The translations under genes and the position numbers were made by a program. This document shows positions 11,639 through 23,262 of a stretch of DNA of 64,000 nucleotides, in pieces (position 1 is the first letter of the stretch; each line of letters opens with the position of its first letter). The notes beneath the pieces were generated by a model. The model searched no databases. It saw nothing but the letters and a program-made list of their open reading frames with translations, and had not been told where the DNA came from. Source of the DNA: Hemibagrus wyckioides (Eukaryota; Chordata; Actinopteri; Siluriformes; Bagridae); NCBI RefSeq assembly GCF_019097595.1, contig NC_080713.1, forward strand, positions 6,072,199 to 6,136,198, given 5' to 3'.

Positions 11639-11809
11639 ACACAACTGGGTTGCTTAGGGGCCCAGCAGTGGCAGCTTGGTGGACCCGAAATTTAAACTCA
11701 CGACCTTCTAATTAGTAATCCAACACCTTAACCACTAAGCTACCATTCCTTACTATTATTTCTTATTCCTTTCTTAATTTAAATTACCAAATAAGAAAAC
11801 ACTTAACAG

Positions 11810-12215
11810 TACACGACTAATCATATAGTAAGACAGTAAATCATACTAAATAATTTACACATGGACTAACAATGAGTTAAGATATGTACTCATCAGGAAC
11901 TAATGAAGAACTATGACATTACGTGAGTGCATGAATAACCACTTCGTTAAGTATATTTTGTTAGCTAACATACAGATAAACTAAACCAAAGACGATCTTT
12001 AAGAAATACATTTTGAGAGGCAGTGACCCAAAACAAGGGCAAGAAAACAAGAGAAAAAGGAGACATTTTGAAGCTGAGGGACAAGATTGGAATACAATGT
12101 GTTCAAGTCAAATGGGAAAGACTGTATTTACAAGTAGAATGCATGTGAATGGCACTGCAAAGTCATAATTATCAGTAGGAATTCCTTTGACCGAGAGTTT
12201 CTGAGTGTCAGTAAT
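11810..12215 (+). repeat. local repeat unit C
   Basis: It is similar to 8215-8620 in order and sequence, including CACTTCGTTAAGTATATTTT, GTGACCCAAAACA and CAATGTGTTCAAGTCAAATG, and then follows unit A/B into TATTTACAAGTAGAATGCAT. It stops where B continues. Confidence 0.6.
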
Positions 12216-13895
12216 GTCTGTTTGTTGCTATCGATTGTATGTTTAACTCAGAAGCTGATTTGAGTTATTTTATATTGCTATATGAAGCAAGTTATTGAAA
12301 TACAGGCAATTGGTTAAAATGTAAGCAGAAATAGTTTGACCTGGCTTTACAGATTACAGAGGCTTCATAAATTGATAAAAAAAAACAAAAAAACATGAAA
12401 AATAAAACACACCCCATGTTCATTCTCTGTTTTTGAGGTTAAGTAGATTCTGTAGATTCAAAAGAAATCTTGCTGCATTTGTTTTGTAGTTAATTTAGAG
12501 AACCGCCATCTTGTGTGGACTAAAGTGACATGAACACACCTTATGTCGGAATTACGACTCTCCAACTCGGAAAATACGAACTTTCTAGGAGGACTTTAAA
12601 TGGTAATGGATAATAGAGTATGCTGAATGAATAAATGTTATTATATTCATTTCACCCTTGTGGGTAAAGGAGCAGGCCACCCAGAGCACATACAGGACTA
12701 TTGGAGATGGAGACTGACAAAAAATATTATTAATATGTCTGTCTGTGATCAATAATGTGATCAATTGTATTATTAAATTCATCAAGTAATGCCTGTGTAT
12801 GCAACTACATATGTCAGAGTATATAAACAATATTCTTTCTTGTAAAGAATGTTTGATTTAGTTTAACACCAATAACGAACACATTGTACTAACATGTACC
12901 TTCACTCATCATTAAGTCATAATTTAGAGAGTATTAATGAATTTAGGGGTTAGTGCATGAATATTCATGTACTGGTATTTACAATATTAACCACATTTCA
13001 AACCACAAACCAATAAACGTATCAGTTTTCACTCTGTCCACAAGGAAATAAAATAAAATGAGAGTTTTAACATTTCAAAAAGCTTCAGTTTCAGTGACCA
13101 ACAACAGGACACAGGAGGCAGAGCGGTTAAAAATATCCTTATGTACGTGGACAAAGCCTCAAACACAGCATCAAATTAGCTCTTGAAAGATTCACAAGCT
13201 TTCTGTGCTGATAAACACATTTCCACAGTCTCTGGAGTTGGAGCGTGTGTCCCAACTCTGAGCTTGGAAACAGCGTAGGAGAGCGAGGTTTCTCACTGAG
13301 CCTCCTGGGACGTTTCTACACGGCAGACGGCTGGCGACAAAAGCAAGAGAGAAGAGCTCTATCCTTCCGGGAAAGGCATGGAGGGAGCATGATAAGTGAC
13401 GCGTTCTGGATGAGTCAATGAGTGGGATGGGCTTGTGGCCCTTGAAAAGAAGAAGGGAGGTGATGTGAGGCAGAGAGGACGAGTGTAGGGAAGAGAGCTT
13501 GAGAGACAGAGAGAGAAAGAGAGAGAAGGAGATAAAGGATGAGTGATGAGAGAGGGAGACAGAGGGATAAGGAGGTGAGAAAGATAAGGGAGCACGAGGA
13601 GATTAGGAGATCAGCTCGGCCAGAAAGATGGTAAATATAAGGGGGGAAAAAAGAAAGGATGAACGAGGAAGAGAAAGGAGAGATCGGAGCGTGGTGGTTG
13701 AGAGTCTCGCAGCGGGGTTCCGGTTACGCATCACTGCCTCCATCTTGCCCCTCTCTGTGTGAGAAGGATGATGACATCACGAGGGATCACCGAAAGCTCA
13801 GTGAGAGCCAAGAGGGGAGTTAAAAACAGTTCAGAGTCACAGACAGAGGCAGACATGCTGCACTCTGTCTTCTCAATTTTCAAACGGAACTCAGT
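12216..13895. other. no gene recognised; purine-rich tract at 13440-13700
   Basis: No coding exon is supported. 13440-13700 is rich in GA on the plus strand. 12480-12600 has words such as GGAATTACGACTCTCCAACT, which may be a piece of a repeat related to 56825-56960. Confidence 0.4.

Positions 13896-13899
<4 letters not shown>

Positions 13900-13940
<41 letters not shown>
13900..13940. repeat. (AC)n microsatellite
   Basis: About twenty AC units. Confidence 0.95.
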
Positions 13941-13944
<4 letters not shown>

Positions 13945-14339
13945 ATCTAAAATCTACAGCAAAATATGTGTGCATCATGAAACAGTGCTCTTGGGTAAGT
14001 GTAGCACTGATAATGCTACTTCTCTGGAAGTATCCTGGTGTTTCGCATTTGTCATATAGCTGGTGGCTTCTTTACTGTAAGCAGTAATAGGAATTGTTCC
14101 AGAATGTGTGCAATTCTAGGACAAGTCAAAATTCTACAGATGGGAACGGCATGTTTTTGACAGAGGTCACAGAGGTCAACTCGGCTACCGACTCTTTACA
14201 ACCACTGTGTGCTGAAAAGCATCTCCGAAAGCACAACACCTCAATCACGAAGCATCAGGTTCTACTCCTGTTAAGTAAGTGCATTGAATCTGAGAGTACA
14301 GCGGGCACTGAATTACCCAAACTGGACAGATCAGAAGCC

Positions 14340-14515
14340 TTTATATGTCACGTATACATTACAACACATACTTTGGGGTCAGCCATCATACAGCACCCAT
14401 GGAGCAGAGAAGGTTAAGGGTCTTGCTCAAGGGCCCAACAGTGGCAGCTTGGCAGTGCTGGGGCTCCAATCAACAATCCAGAGCCTTAACCACTTGAGCC
14501 ATCACTGACCTATAT
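14340..14515 (-). repeat. tRNA-derived SINE, type 2
   Basis: It starts with the inverted tail (ATATGTCACGTATACATTAC), passes through GGGCCCAACAGTGGCAGCTT and ends with the inverted head CCTTAACCACTTGAGCCATC. Part of the 3' half is deleted compared with 23040-23262. Confidence 0.7.
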
Positions 14516-14869
14516 AGACCAAGTTGTCCACTGTAGAGATTCTTTGCTTTTCTGCTCAACACTGTTGTAAAAAGTTGTTATTTATAGTTATAAGTATATG
14601 TTCCGGGTTACATCCCTATCAGATGGAACCAGTCTGGCTATTTTCCCCTGACCTCTCAAAACATTTTTTTTCCTTTTTTCGTTCCACTCTGATGCTCTTG
14701 GCTTGTATGGGTAAGATTAGTATGACACACGCTGCTGCCACATGATTGGCTGATTAGATAATGTTCCTGTTAATGTGGATTCTGAATGTATGTGACTGTT
14801 TGAACCTACTGTATAAACCACACATTAATCTGAGTTGTACTGTATACATCTGTATGACCATGTATTGTT

Positions 14870-14912
14870 ATATGTGTGTGTGTATGTGTGTGTGTGTATG
14901 TGTGTGTGTGCT
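14870..14912. repeat. imperfect (GT)n microsatellite
   Basis: GT units interrupted by AT. Confidence 0.9.
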
Positions 14913-15043
14913 GGTCCTCTTTAAATAGCTCCTGATTCTAATCTGCAGACAGCAGCACACTCCTGACAGCTTCAGCCTGCATGCCTCCTCCTCCCACTGC
15001 ATGACACATTCTTTATTTATTTCTCCAGTTCTCGCTCTTTTTG

Positions 15044-15044
<1 letters not shown>

Positions 15045-15079
<35 letters not shown>

Positions 15080-15320
15080 CTCTTTGTCTATCTCTCTCTC
15101 TCTCTCACAGCTCCTGTATTCCGCCCATGGTGCTCCAGCCCCTGAAGCCGTTGTCACTTCTATTCTACTTCTCTGTCTGGAAAAAAAAAGAAAAAGAAAC
15201 CCAATGGATTTACAGGCTTACTGCTTACTGTCTTCTCTCTCTGTCTCTCTCTCTCCTTCTCCTTCTCTTTCTCTGTCTCTCCCTCTCTGTGTGTCTCTGT
15301 CTCTCCACATGCTTCCTGCG
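15045..15320. repeat. CT-rich low-complexity tract
   Basis: Two CT arrays (about 15045-15110 and 15236-15310) are separated by ordinary sequence with a short poly-A. The open frames across it are serine/leucine or arginine/glutamate runs without domain content. Confidence 0.85.
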
Positions 15321-15970
15321 TTCTCGGTCTCTCACTTTCTTTTTCTCCACCACATGCGATTTCATTTTTCACGCCATCTTCTCAGTCTGTTGACACTGTC
15401 CTTATTCTCATTATGGTCTCTGCGCCACTGATGTCTAGCTCACTGGAGAAAGTGCCACTATCACTTGGATGTGTCTTGCATGTCTCGGCGTGTGTGTGTG
15501 TCTGTGTCTGAGTGTTTATATGTCTTCATGTGTCTGTGTCTATGTCTGTATCTGTGACTATGCCTGCGAGTCTTCCCCCTTGTCTCTTCCTCTGCGTGGT
15601 GTTTCAATAATCATCATAGAGTGAAGAACTCAGCGCACACCAATAAACACACCTCCACCTGATACTCCTGATGCTTCTGTCAAGCCTGTAGGTGACACAA
15701 TCCTTGCAGGACACATCAGCTATAATGACAACTCTGCAAATATCCCGCTCGGTTACATGGCGCATACGAAACAACTTGGAGATTAACATGAGAAAACATT
15801 CAAAATAAGGGTCAACGGTAGAGGATTTATGATCTACAGTCCCGTAAATTCCTGAAACTGCAAAGCTGGGTCTTTTTTATTTGTTCTCCTTTTAGCTATA
15901 TACTGGTTTGAGCTTAATAAATGAATATGAGCCAGTAGATCAGAATATCAGCTTTTATAACCTGAAATGA

Positions 15971-16044
15971 ACATCTAGATGCTAATAATCTATCATCTAA
16001 TCATAATAATCTAGATGCTAATAATCATCTAGATGCTAATAATG
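15971..16044. repeat. short tandem repeat, about 20-bp unit
   Basis: The word CATCTAGATGCTAATAAT or a close variant occurs three times with short spacers. Confidence 0.8.
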
Positions 16045-16109
16045 CTGAATTTCTACTCTTATTTTCAAGTGCTGGGTTTCTCCAGTAAAGACTGCATATA
16101 TTGTTTAAA

Positions 16110-16735
16110 AGGATAAACCAATATGAGGTCCAGTGAGCTGTCTAGAGGAGAAAAGCAAGCCATTTTGAAGCTAAAAAAGGGAGAAATTGACAAAACCACT
16201 GGTGATCAAACAGGAAAAACAACAGCAGTGACACTGTATGAATAAAAACCTTAAAAATCACCACAACAGAGAGGTGAAGGATTCCCAATTAACCCTGGGA
16301 GGTCTGGAAAGAGACGTCGAGAGCAGTAATACAGAGGTCATACCACAAAACGCAAACCTCTCAACGGCAGTAGGAATCATAAAGCCAGATTGGAAATTGC
16401 AAAGAGATTGTAAGGCTCTGATGAACAAAAGTGAACCTCTACCAATGTGATGTAAAGGCCGAAGTGTGGAGGAAGAAATAATCTGCTCATGATCTTAAAC
16501 ATATGAGCTTATTTGTGAAACATAGTAGTGGTAGTATCGTGGCTTGGGCTTGCATAACTGCTTCTGGAACAGTTTACTGAAGATGTAACTCCTGTTGATT
16601 TAGCAGCAGAGTGGAGTCAGAAGTCCTGAGAAACATTCGGATATTTTACAGATAAATTCTACCAATATAACCAGAAGAACCTCCAACATGCAGCAAGACA
16701 ATGACCCCAAACACACTGCCAACGCAACAGGTAAA
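16110..16735 (+). mobile_element. ancient Tc1-like transposase relict, second family
   Basis: Collinear fragments of a Tc1 transposase gene can be read on the plus strand. They include the GAGGAGAAAAGCAAGCCATT N-terminal region, CATACCACAAAACGCAAACC, GTGGAGGAAGAAATAATCTG and CAGCAAGACAATGACCCCAA. The last encodes QQDNDPKHTAN, the second catalytic Asp motif. Frame is lost many times, the middle of the N-terminal half is deleted, and the gene stops right after this motif. No terminal repeats were found. This family differs from the one at 3835, 32987 and 45707, whose motif is QHDCAPV. Confidence 0.85.
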
Positions 16736-17138
16736 AAAATAAATTCTGATATATCATCCCAACTCATATTCATATCTCAAGCCTAAATATCTTCAGTGTA
16801 TAAGAGAATTGCCCTTGTTGTTCCAATCTATTAAAAACAGGAGTGTATGAGTGTAGTGGAGAATTTTCTGGAAGTCCAACAGTCTCTACTAACTAAAAAG
16901 GAACACAACCATCATCAGAGATCTTATTAGAACAGTTTTGTTTCATAGAAAATTACTTTTAGACCAAGAATATAGCTACAGAGAGGACAAAAATATATAT
17001 ACTAAAACCAAAATTAAATCAAGTTATTCAAATATTAGGAGCTTTAAAAAAACACCTATTCATGTCAGGCTAATAAGTATAAGACCTTAAAAATAAATAC
17101 AATTATGTTCATAATGGTGCATTCTGATTTTCACCACT

Positions 17139-17167
17139 CTAAATAAATAAATAAATAAATAAATAAA
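17139..17167. repeat. (AAAT)n microsatellite
   Basis: Seven AAAT units. Confidence 0.9.
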
Positions 17168-17231
17168 ATTACACTTCCCAACAAAATGCAGATAATTATT
17201 TTAAAATGTAAAAAAACAAGTATGGAAGGTT

Positions 17232-17304
<73 letters not shown>
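17232..17304. repeat. (AT)n microsatellite
   Basis: An uninterrupted AT run of about 36 units. Confidence 0.95.
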
Positions 17305-17307
<3 letters not shown>

Positions 17308-17853
17308 GGAAAGGTGATTTCCATCAGCATTGAAATGTTTACATTCAGCTTACATTAGATGAGTTGGCTTTTATTTAATATTTAAAGAGGTTTTGTGTTA
17401 TTGCACCTCTCACAGCATCAGTGTTGTCTTTCCAGGTCCTTTTTCCCCCCCTGCATTTAGTAATATTGTTTGTTTCTCCACTGTTTCAAGACAGGCCAGT
17501 ATGACACACATATATGCTTCATGTCATCTGGCTTTCAGCAGTGTGCTTTCTTGGTACTCTTGCCTTTGTATACTTCGCTAACAACTGTTGCTTGTGTCCG
17601 TTGTGTACAATTTAGCAGTTACAGTAACTGATGCAACATCTCCAACCTTGTTGCTATGTTGCCAAGCAAAATAAAATCTCAGCATAAGCTAAGAATTTTG
17701 CTTACTTTTGGCTATTATTTGTGAGCACAAACGAGATGAATGAATAAATTCTGGTGTTATAAAACAATTTAGGACGGCTTATCCTAGTGCAACTGGAAGA
17801 AAGTTTTGAATATAACGACACTTTGTAAAAACGCATCATGCAGACATTCTAAA

Positions 17854-18356
17854 CGAAAATCAGCAGATCATCCAGCGCTACCTCTGGCTATGAGAGCCAC
17901 AAGACTTTGATTCTACGTATGTAGAACCGTATAACAGGATGTTTCTGCAAACACACAGCATCCTAAATAAATTTAAAGGAAGCTAAGAACCTTTAACGAT
18001 CCAAAGAAGCTTTCAGGAACCCGATCATTCATTCAGGATTCTTCAGTAAGCTTTTAAGTAGTGGATCAGTGGCCTATCCAGGGAAGAGAAATACACTCTG
18101 GATGGGACAGCAGTGGTCCATAGTACAGTGTGTATGTGTTATGCTGTACTATGGACCGCTGCTGTCCCATCCTGAATCCAATCCTGAATGAATGATCGGA
18201 TTCCTGAAAGCTTCTTTGGATCATTTAAGCTTCCTTAAATTTATTTAGGATGCCGTGTGTTTGCAGAAACATTCTGTTATATGGTTCTACATATGTAGAA
18301 TCTAAGTCTTGTGCTTTTATAGCCAGAGGTAGCACTGGATGATCTGCTGATTTTCG
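17854..18356. mobile_element. foldback element with long inverted arms
   Basis: The left arm (17854-18128) and right arm (18144-18356) are inverted copies of each other from end to end. The outer ends both read CGAAAATCAGCAGATCATCC on their own strands. The centre is TAGTACAG, a 15-nt loop, then CTGTACTA. The left arm has about 55 extra bases near 18040-18097. Inside each arm is a small palindrome around TTCTACATATGTAGAA. No coding frame is present. It fits a foldback-type MITE; the family is unknown to me. Confidence 0.85.
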
Positions 18357-18364
18357 AGTTTTTC

Positions 18365-18530
18365 TCACAAACATACACCTAGGAGTAATTTAGAATGACC
18401 AATTCAGCTACTAGCATGTTAGGAGGTCAATGGAAACCCAGAGGAAACCAAAATGGACAAAATGTCCACACAACCACGGACCCGAGAGCTGCGAGGAGAC
18501 GCCACTTCGTGCACCACCCTGTAGTATGAA
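18365..18530 (-). repeat. degenerate V-SINE-like element
   Basis: Read on the minus strand it resembles a tRNA-like head near 18530 (GGGTGGTGCACGAAGTGG), then GTGTGGACATTTTGTCCATT, TTTCCTCTGGGTTTCCATTG and a CTAAATTACTCCTAGGTG segment. This is the order of the V-SINE central domain and 3' region. It abuts the foldback element on its left. Confidence 0.6.
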
Positions 18531-19153
18531 GCACACTGAAATCTCTCACCATTAAAAGGTGAAATTTATTTTTTTAATAACTGCATTATTGTTCTCTTGT
18601 TAACGGTTTTATCTTTTTTAAAATGATTTTGAATGAAATTCTATAGATCTTTCTGCTTTGCCTTTCAAAGACCCAAGCTGCACTCCATGTGGAACAGTGG
18701 GAAAAGTATATGAGCTTTTTTTTTTCTTTATCTAACTACAAGCAACACTCATAACATTGTGGTTTGAAATGAAGATGTAATTTTATAATTTGTAAAAGTA
18801 ATTTTAATGGATGGAACTGAAATATTAATAATAAGAGGAAGAGGGACCAGTACGATTTTTTACTAGGGATGTAACCAAATATGAATAGGATATTTGCTAT
18901 AAACAGATAGAAAACATAATATTCTGGTACGGACAAAAGGCAGAGAGAAAAAAATGTATCTCTACATGAGTCCAATTAAAGACTCAAGTAGCTGAGGTTA
19001 AGAAAATGACTGTCAGTTCACAGATTTCATAAATTAAAACCTTCTGGGTTTCTGTAGTAAGATTTATATAAAAAATAGATCTTGTTTAGGCCACACCCAC
19101 TTTAGTTTAAATCTAAAAACAGATAAATATATTTTGGGGTACATATACAAATC

Positions 19154-19446
19154 ATGGGGAACGAGTATTTTAGAGGGACGGCTCATGTTTGACTTTCGGG
19201 GACAAAGTTAGGGAGGCCAGATTAAGATGGTTTGGACATGTCCAGAGGAGGGAGAGTGAGTATATTGGTAGGAGAATGTTGGACATGGAGCTGCCAGGCA
19301 GGAGGCAAAGAGGAAGGCCAAAGAGGAGGTATATGGATGTTATAATTGAGGATATGGAGCTAGTGTTGAGGGCACAGAAGATAGGGATAGGTGGAGAGAA
19401 ATGATTTCCTGTGGCGACCCCTGAAGGGAAAAGCCGAAAGAAGAAG
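19154..19446 (+). mobile_element. 5'-truncated RTE-like LINE, second copy
   Basis: The copy matches the 3' half of 11091-11638, including RLRWFGHVQRRESEYIGRRM, ELPGRRQRGRPKRRYMDV and the tail CTGAAGGGAAAAGCCGAAAG. It is flanked by an 11-bp duplication, ATATACAAATC, at 19143-19153 and 19447-19457. It is shorter than the first copy at its 5' end, so the two are independent insertions. Only the C-terminal tail of the ORF remains. Confidence 0.88.
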
Positions 19447-20200
19447 ATATACAAATCTGGCACCCCTAATGTGTATTTAGTGAAGGATTTTTTGTGTCAC
19501 TTATTTAAACTGAGATGATGTCAGCACTCTGGTCCTGTTCCATCTCTACAGGCACATCATTGAAACTATTGTCAGTTCTTTCATTGCAGTGTGCTTCAGC
19601 TCAACCCCTGCTTACACAAAGGACAAATGACTGCAGATTGTTACCATGGCAGACATGTTTCTCCCCAAAATTAGTCTTTCGTCTCTCATCTGCTGCAGAA
19701 AATGACACATAAGTGCTATACTGACCAATCCTGGACTCAATAACTATATGCAATATGGACTTATTTACAATGTGCAACAGGGCAGTCGCTTGATACCTTA
19801 CCAGTAGCTTCAATTCAGCAAAGCTCACTATACAGATCTGCTACCTTGTGACAAAATATTATTTAGATTCTTTCTTATGAGCAGACAGCAAACATAAAAG
19901 CATATTTACATGAATAAATATGCAGTTACAGGCAACATAATTAATCCAAGCCATGATACAGAGGGAATTTTGGAAACAAATCATCAGAACACTAACCAAA
20001 AGTACAGGAAAATGTCCATAGTAATAAAACATCTAGACAGTTAAGCCCCAAATGGCACCAACAACCTTGACACATATACATAATACTGCTGTATACACTA
20101 CTGGTCAAATGTTATTAATGCTTTCTATTTTGTACATAAAGATACCTGTTTTTTAAACAATAATTGTAAGTAGGTAATATTAACTGTAGTAGGTATCTAA

Positions 20201-20448
20201 CAGTGGCGGGCCGTGCATTAACCTTAAGGTAGATTTCTTTCACCCTGGCAACACATGATGTCAGCTACTGGCTGAAATATGATTGGATAAATACTCTTAT
20301 CATAAATATACACTACTGGAAGCAGCGCAACAGAGAACAGATAGAAGAGAAAAATATATTAAATATATTAAAATGCAAGTCAGTGATTCAGATCATTGCC
20401 GTTTAGGCCAGCAGAGAAGGGCTTGCTGGCCCTGACAGCCCACCACTG
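20201..20448. mobile_element. hAT-like non-autonomous element (MITE)
   Basis: The ends are CAGTGGCGGGCCGT and, on the other strand, CAGTGGTGGGCTGT, matching at 12 of 14 positions. The 8-bp flanks GTATCTAA (20193-20200) and GTATATTA (20449-20456) match at 6 of 8 positions. CAGTGGCGG-type ends and 8-bp duplications are characteristic of hAT. It is 248 bp long and has no transposase. Confidence 0.7.
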
Positions 20449-21619
20449 GTATATTATAATATTAGCTAATAATAACTCATAAAGCTCTGATAATGTTCCA
20501 TAAAGTTCTATAACTGGAATTCTTTGACACCTTTTTTTTTCATTTTCATTAGAAAGCAGCTGTAAATGATTTAATTAATTATAAAAAGAGTAGCTGCTAT
20601 TATTCTAACATTATTTGTTTGCTTGCTTGTCTGTCTGTCTGTTTGTTTGTTCATTTTGCAATGTTCTCAGCTGCGTATCTAAACTGTCTAGAGTAATTCT
20701 AGGAGATTTAATTTAAACCCAATTCTTGAAGTTGAACCAAAAATGTTCATACAGGTCAGGATGTTCGAAAACTTTGCTCAAAAATTAGCAGTGAATAACA
20801 AACCATCAGTTAGAGAACATGGTGGAATCGTTAGCATGACTGCCTGTAGAAGTGAAACGGCAAACTGATTGAAGGCCTTTAGCAGACGGATCCATGAGAG
20901 CCTGGTTTTCTCTTCAGACTGATAAGAGCTAACTGACATACTGCGCTTTTTTTTTTTTTTTTGTACACACTCAATATTCTCAGTGTTAGTGGGAAACGCT
21001 AAGCACAAAACATATCGAGACGTCGATCATTTCGCTCCAGTGCACAGTGAATTAATGACACAACAATGCAGCTCCTCTTATCAGTCATGTTACACCAGTA
21101 AGTTCTCAGACTTTCAAATTTGGAACAAATGACATGACTTAAGATGCGTGAAAGGTTACAAAGGTTTAGTTTAGGGTTGTGAAGCTTTACACACTTTAAT
21201 GTTGGCACACGCTGAAATTTTTTACCTCATTTAGTCAAGCAATACAACCCGACAGGGCATGCGTTAAAAGAAAATAATCAACAGCGGAGTGGTAAGTGTT
21301 ACTAATCAACACCCTGAAGTTGATTATTTTCGGCAAAAAAACAAAACAACAATTATGTTTCATTCCTCTTATACCCTAGCAAATTGTGAACATATGTTAA
21401 TTACCTTCTATTTAATATTTTATTCAGTCAATAGTTATGTTTAATGTAGTGGAATGTCCATGAAAAGTTCCTATTATCACTTTCCAGCCCTTATAAACCA
21501 TAGTTTCCACACCAGTCTGTGTTTTTCTCTCTCACTCGAACGTAAAAAGACAAATTGCTGCTTGTCATGTTACTGAAAAATTGCTAAAGCTCAAACTGGA
21601 AACCTTTCCGTGTTTGCAG

Positions 21620-21840
21620 ACTTTAAGAAACAGCTTTACCTCTGACTTTTACAAAACACTCAGACAAAAATGCTAAATAAACATTTCCTGACAGAAACCC
21701 CTCAACAACAATGAGCGCACTCATGCGGTTTAGCTTCAGAAGTGGTGTGTTCGCTATAAAAGTCATTGAGAAAGTTGTTGTTGTTATCTGTAGAAAACTA
21801 ATCAACACCTTCGGACCAATCAGAATTGATCATTCGAAAA
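21620..21840 (+). repeat. repeat family X
   Basis: It contains AAATGCTAAATAAACATTTC, GTAGAAAACTAATCAACACC and CGGACCAATCAGAATTGATC in the family order, with a diverged middle. Confidence 0.6.
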
Positions 21841-23039
21841 TTACGCTGGATGTACATAGGGTTCCATCTGAACTCAACGTTCCGTGCATGCTGTACATCT
21901 TTCCGCCTTTTCGAAGCGACTCGTTCTTCCACAATGAGTCTTTCCTCCCGTTACAGCAGTAATCACAAGGCTTATGAAACACGCTCGTACAGGTGCTCGC
22001 CGCTCGCAAAAGCTGAGCCAGGAAGAAAGCAGCACTTCCCCCAGCAGCTTGTGACTCACACAGGTCTAATTTAGCCCGTATTAACTACACATCCAGCGTT
22101 TACACAGGGATAAATGTCTCATCCAGAGAGGAAGCCCTTCATCACAACAACAAATAGCAAGCGATACAGAAGCAGGTAGGCTGGGGAGTTTCTGAGGAGC
22201 GTTCCACTGAGATGCCTGTGCGTTTATCGCTCCACAGCTGTTTATAGAAGAGAGGAAATCTCGATTCATCATCGAACGTATGTGCCGGGTCTGCAGTAAT
22301 TAAAATACAGTATGTTCAATATGTAGCTTATGAAAAATCTTCTTTTTTGCCCAATAATATGCATATTTTAACATCTCTACTTTATATAACACATATTTCT
22401 AGCTCGTGGTAGATCATTGTGTTTGTGCATTGACATTTAAGTGACAAATTTCCAACTAAAAAAATGCATATTCATTTTTATATAAGCTGAAATTTAAAAA
22501 ATGAACAATTAATAAGCACAAATCTGATGAATCTGATAATGTTTGCGGACACACCCTGTCCTTGTAAATAATGTCGTAGTTTTAATCAGTTTTCAAGAAT
22601 GATCTCATTCTAAACACTTTATTCATTACTTAGTGTCTTCTTTATTTACACACATATACTGTCACACCCCAAATGCTCTGCACACTACATACACTTTATT
22701 TTAACCCAAATGTTGTTTTGACCATTATTAGAAGTGGATAGTGCTTGACCATAACATGTTTTTTTGGATGACTTTGCATGAGTTACTTCTCTGACATGTC
22801 CTTTTAATGTCATCTATATTTTATTGTTTGATTGATTGATATGTTTGATCTACATTTTAAACTTAATAACTGAATAAATACAGGGTTTTGGTTTGTTTTG
22901 GAACAGAAAAAAAAGTGAACACTTCCTGGAGTGTCTTTATTTAAAAAAAAATAAAACTTTAGTAACCTATGAAATCTTTACCAAAATAACAGGATATAGT
23001 AAAGTTATAATAATTTATAATAGGCATTAGCTTTAGCTT

Positions 23040-23262
23040 TTGTTTGTCACATATACATTATTGCACAGTGAAATTCTTTCTCCGCATATCCCATGCTTTG
23101 GAGGATTAGGGTCAGAGCGCAGGATCAGCCATGATGCAGTCCCTGGAACAGGGTGGGTTGGGAACCTTCCTCAAGGGTCCAACAGTGGCAGCTTGAACCC
23201 CAATCTTCCGATTGGTTCCAACAACCCAGAGACTTAACCACTTGAGCTTCTACCACCCTATC
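23040..23262 (-). repeat. tRNA-derived SINE, type 2
   Basis: The inverted tail (TTGTCACATATACATTATTG, GTGAAATTCTTTCTCCGCAT) is followed by GGTCAGAGCGCAGGATCAGC, TCAAGGGTCCAACAGTGGCA and the inverted head ACTTAACCACTTGAGC. It is the most complete minus-strand copy of this family here. Confidence 0.8.

Larger units (their letters stand above)
11031..11752 (-). repeat. type 1 SINE interrupted by a LINE
   Basis: The SINE is in two parts. 11031-11090 holds the tail (CATTTGGCAGAGCGATTTAC) and 11639-11752 holds the middle and head (GGCCCAGCAGTGGCAGCTTG, then CCTTAACCACTAAGCTACC). Read on the minus strand, the head has TAGCTTAGTGG, a good A-box, while the B-box is diverged. Removing 11091-11638 and one copy of ACACAACTGGGTT restores a continuous SINE. 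Confidence 0.85.

Noticed and set aside
15001..15431. Overlapping 130- and 115-codon frames
   Set aside because: They run through CT-rich low-complexity sequence in two frames and contain no domain.
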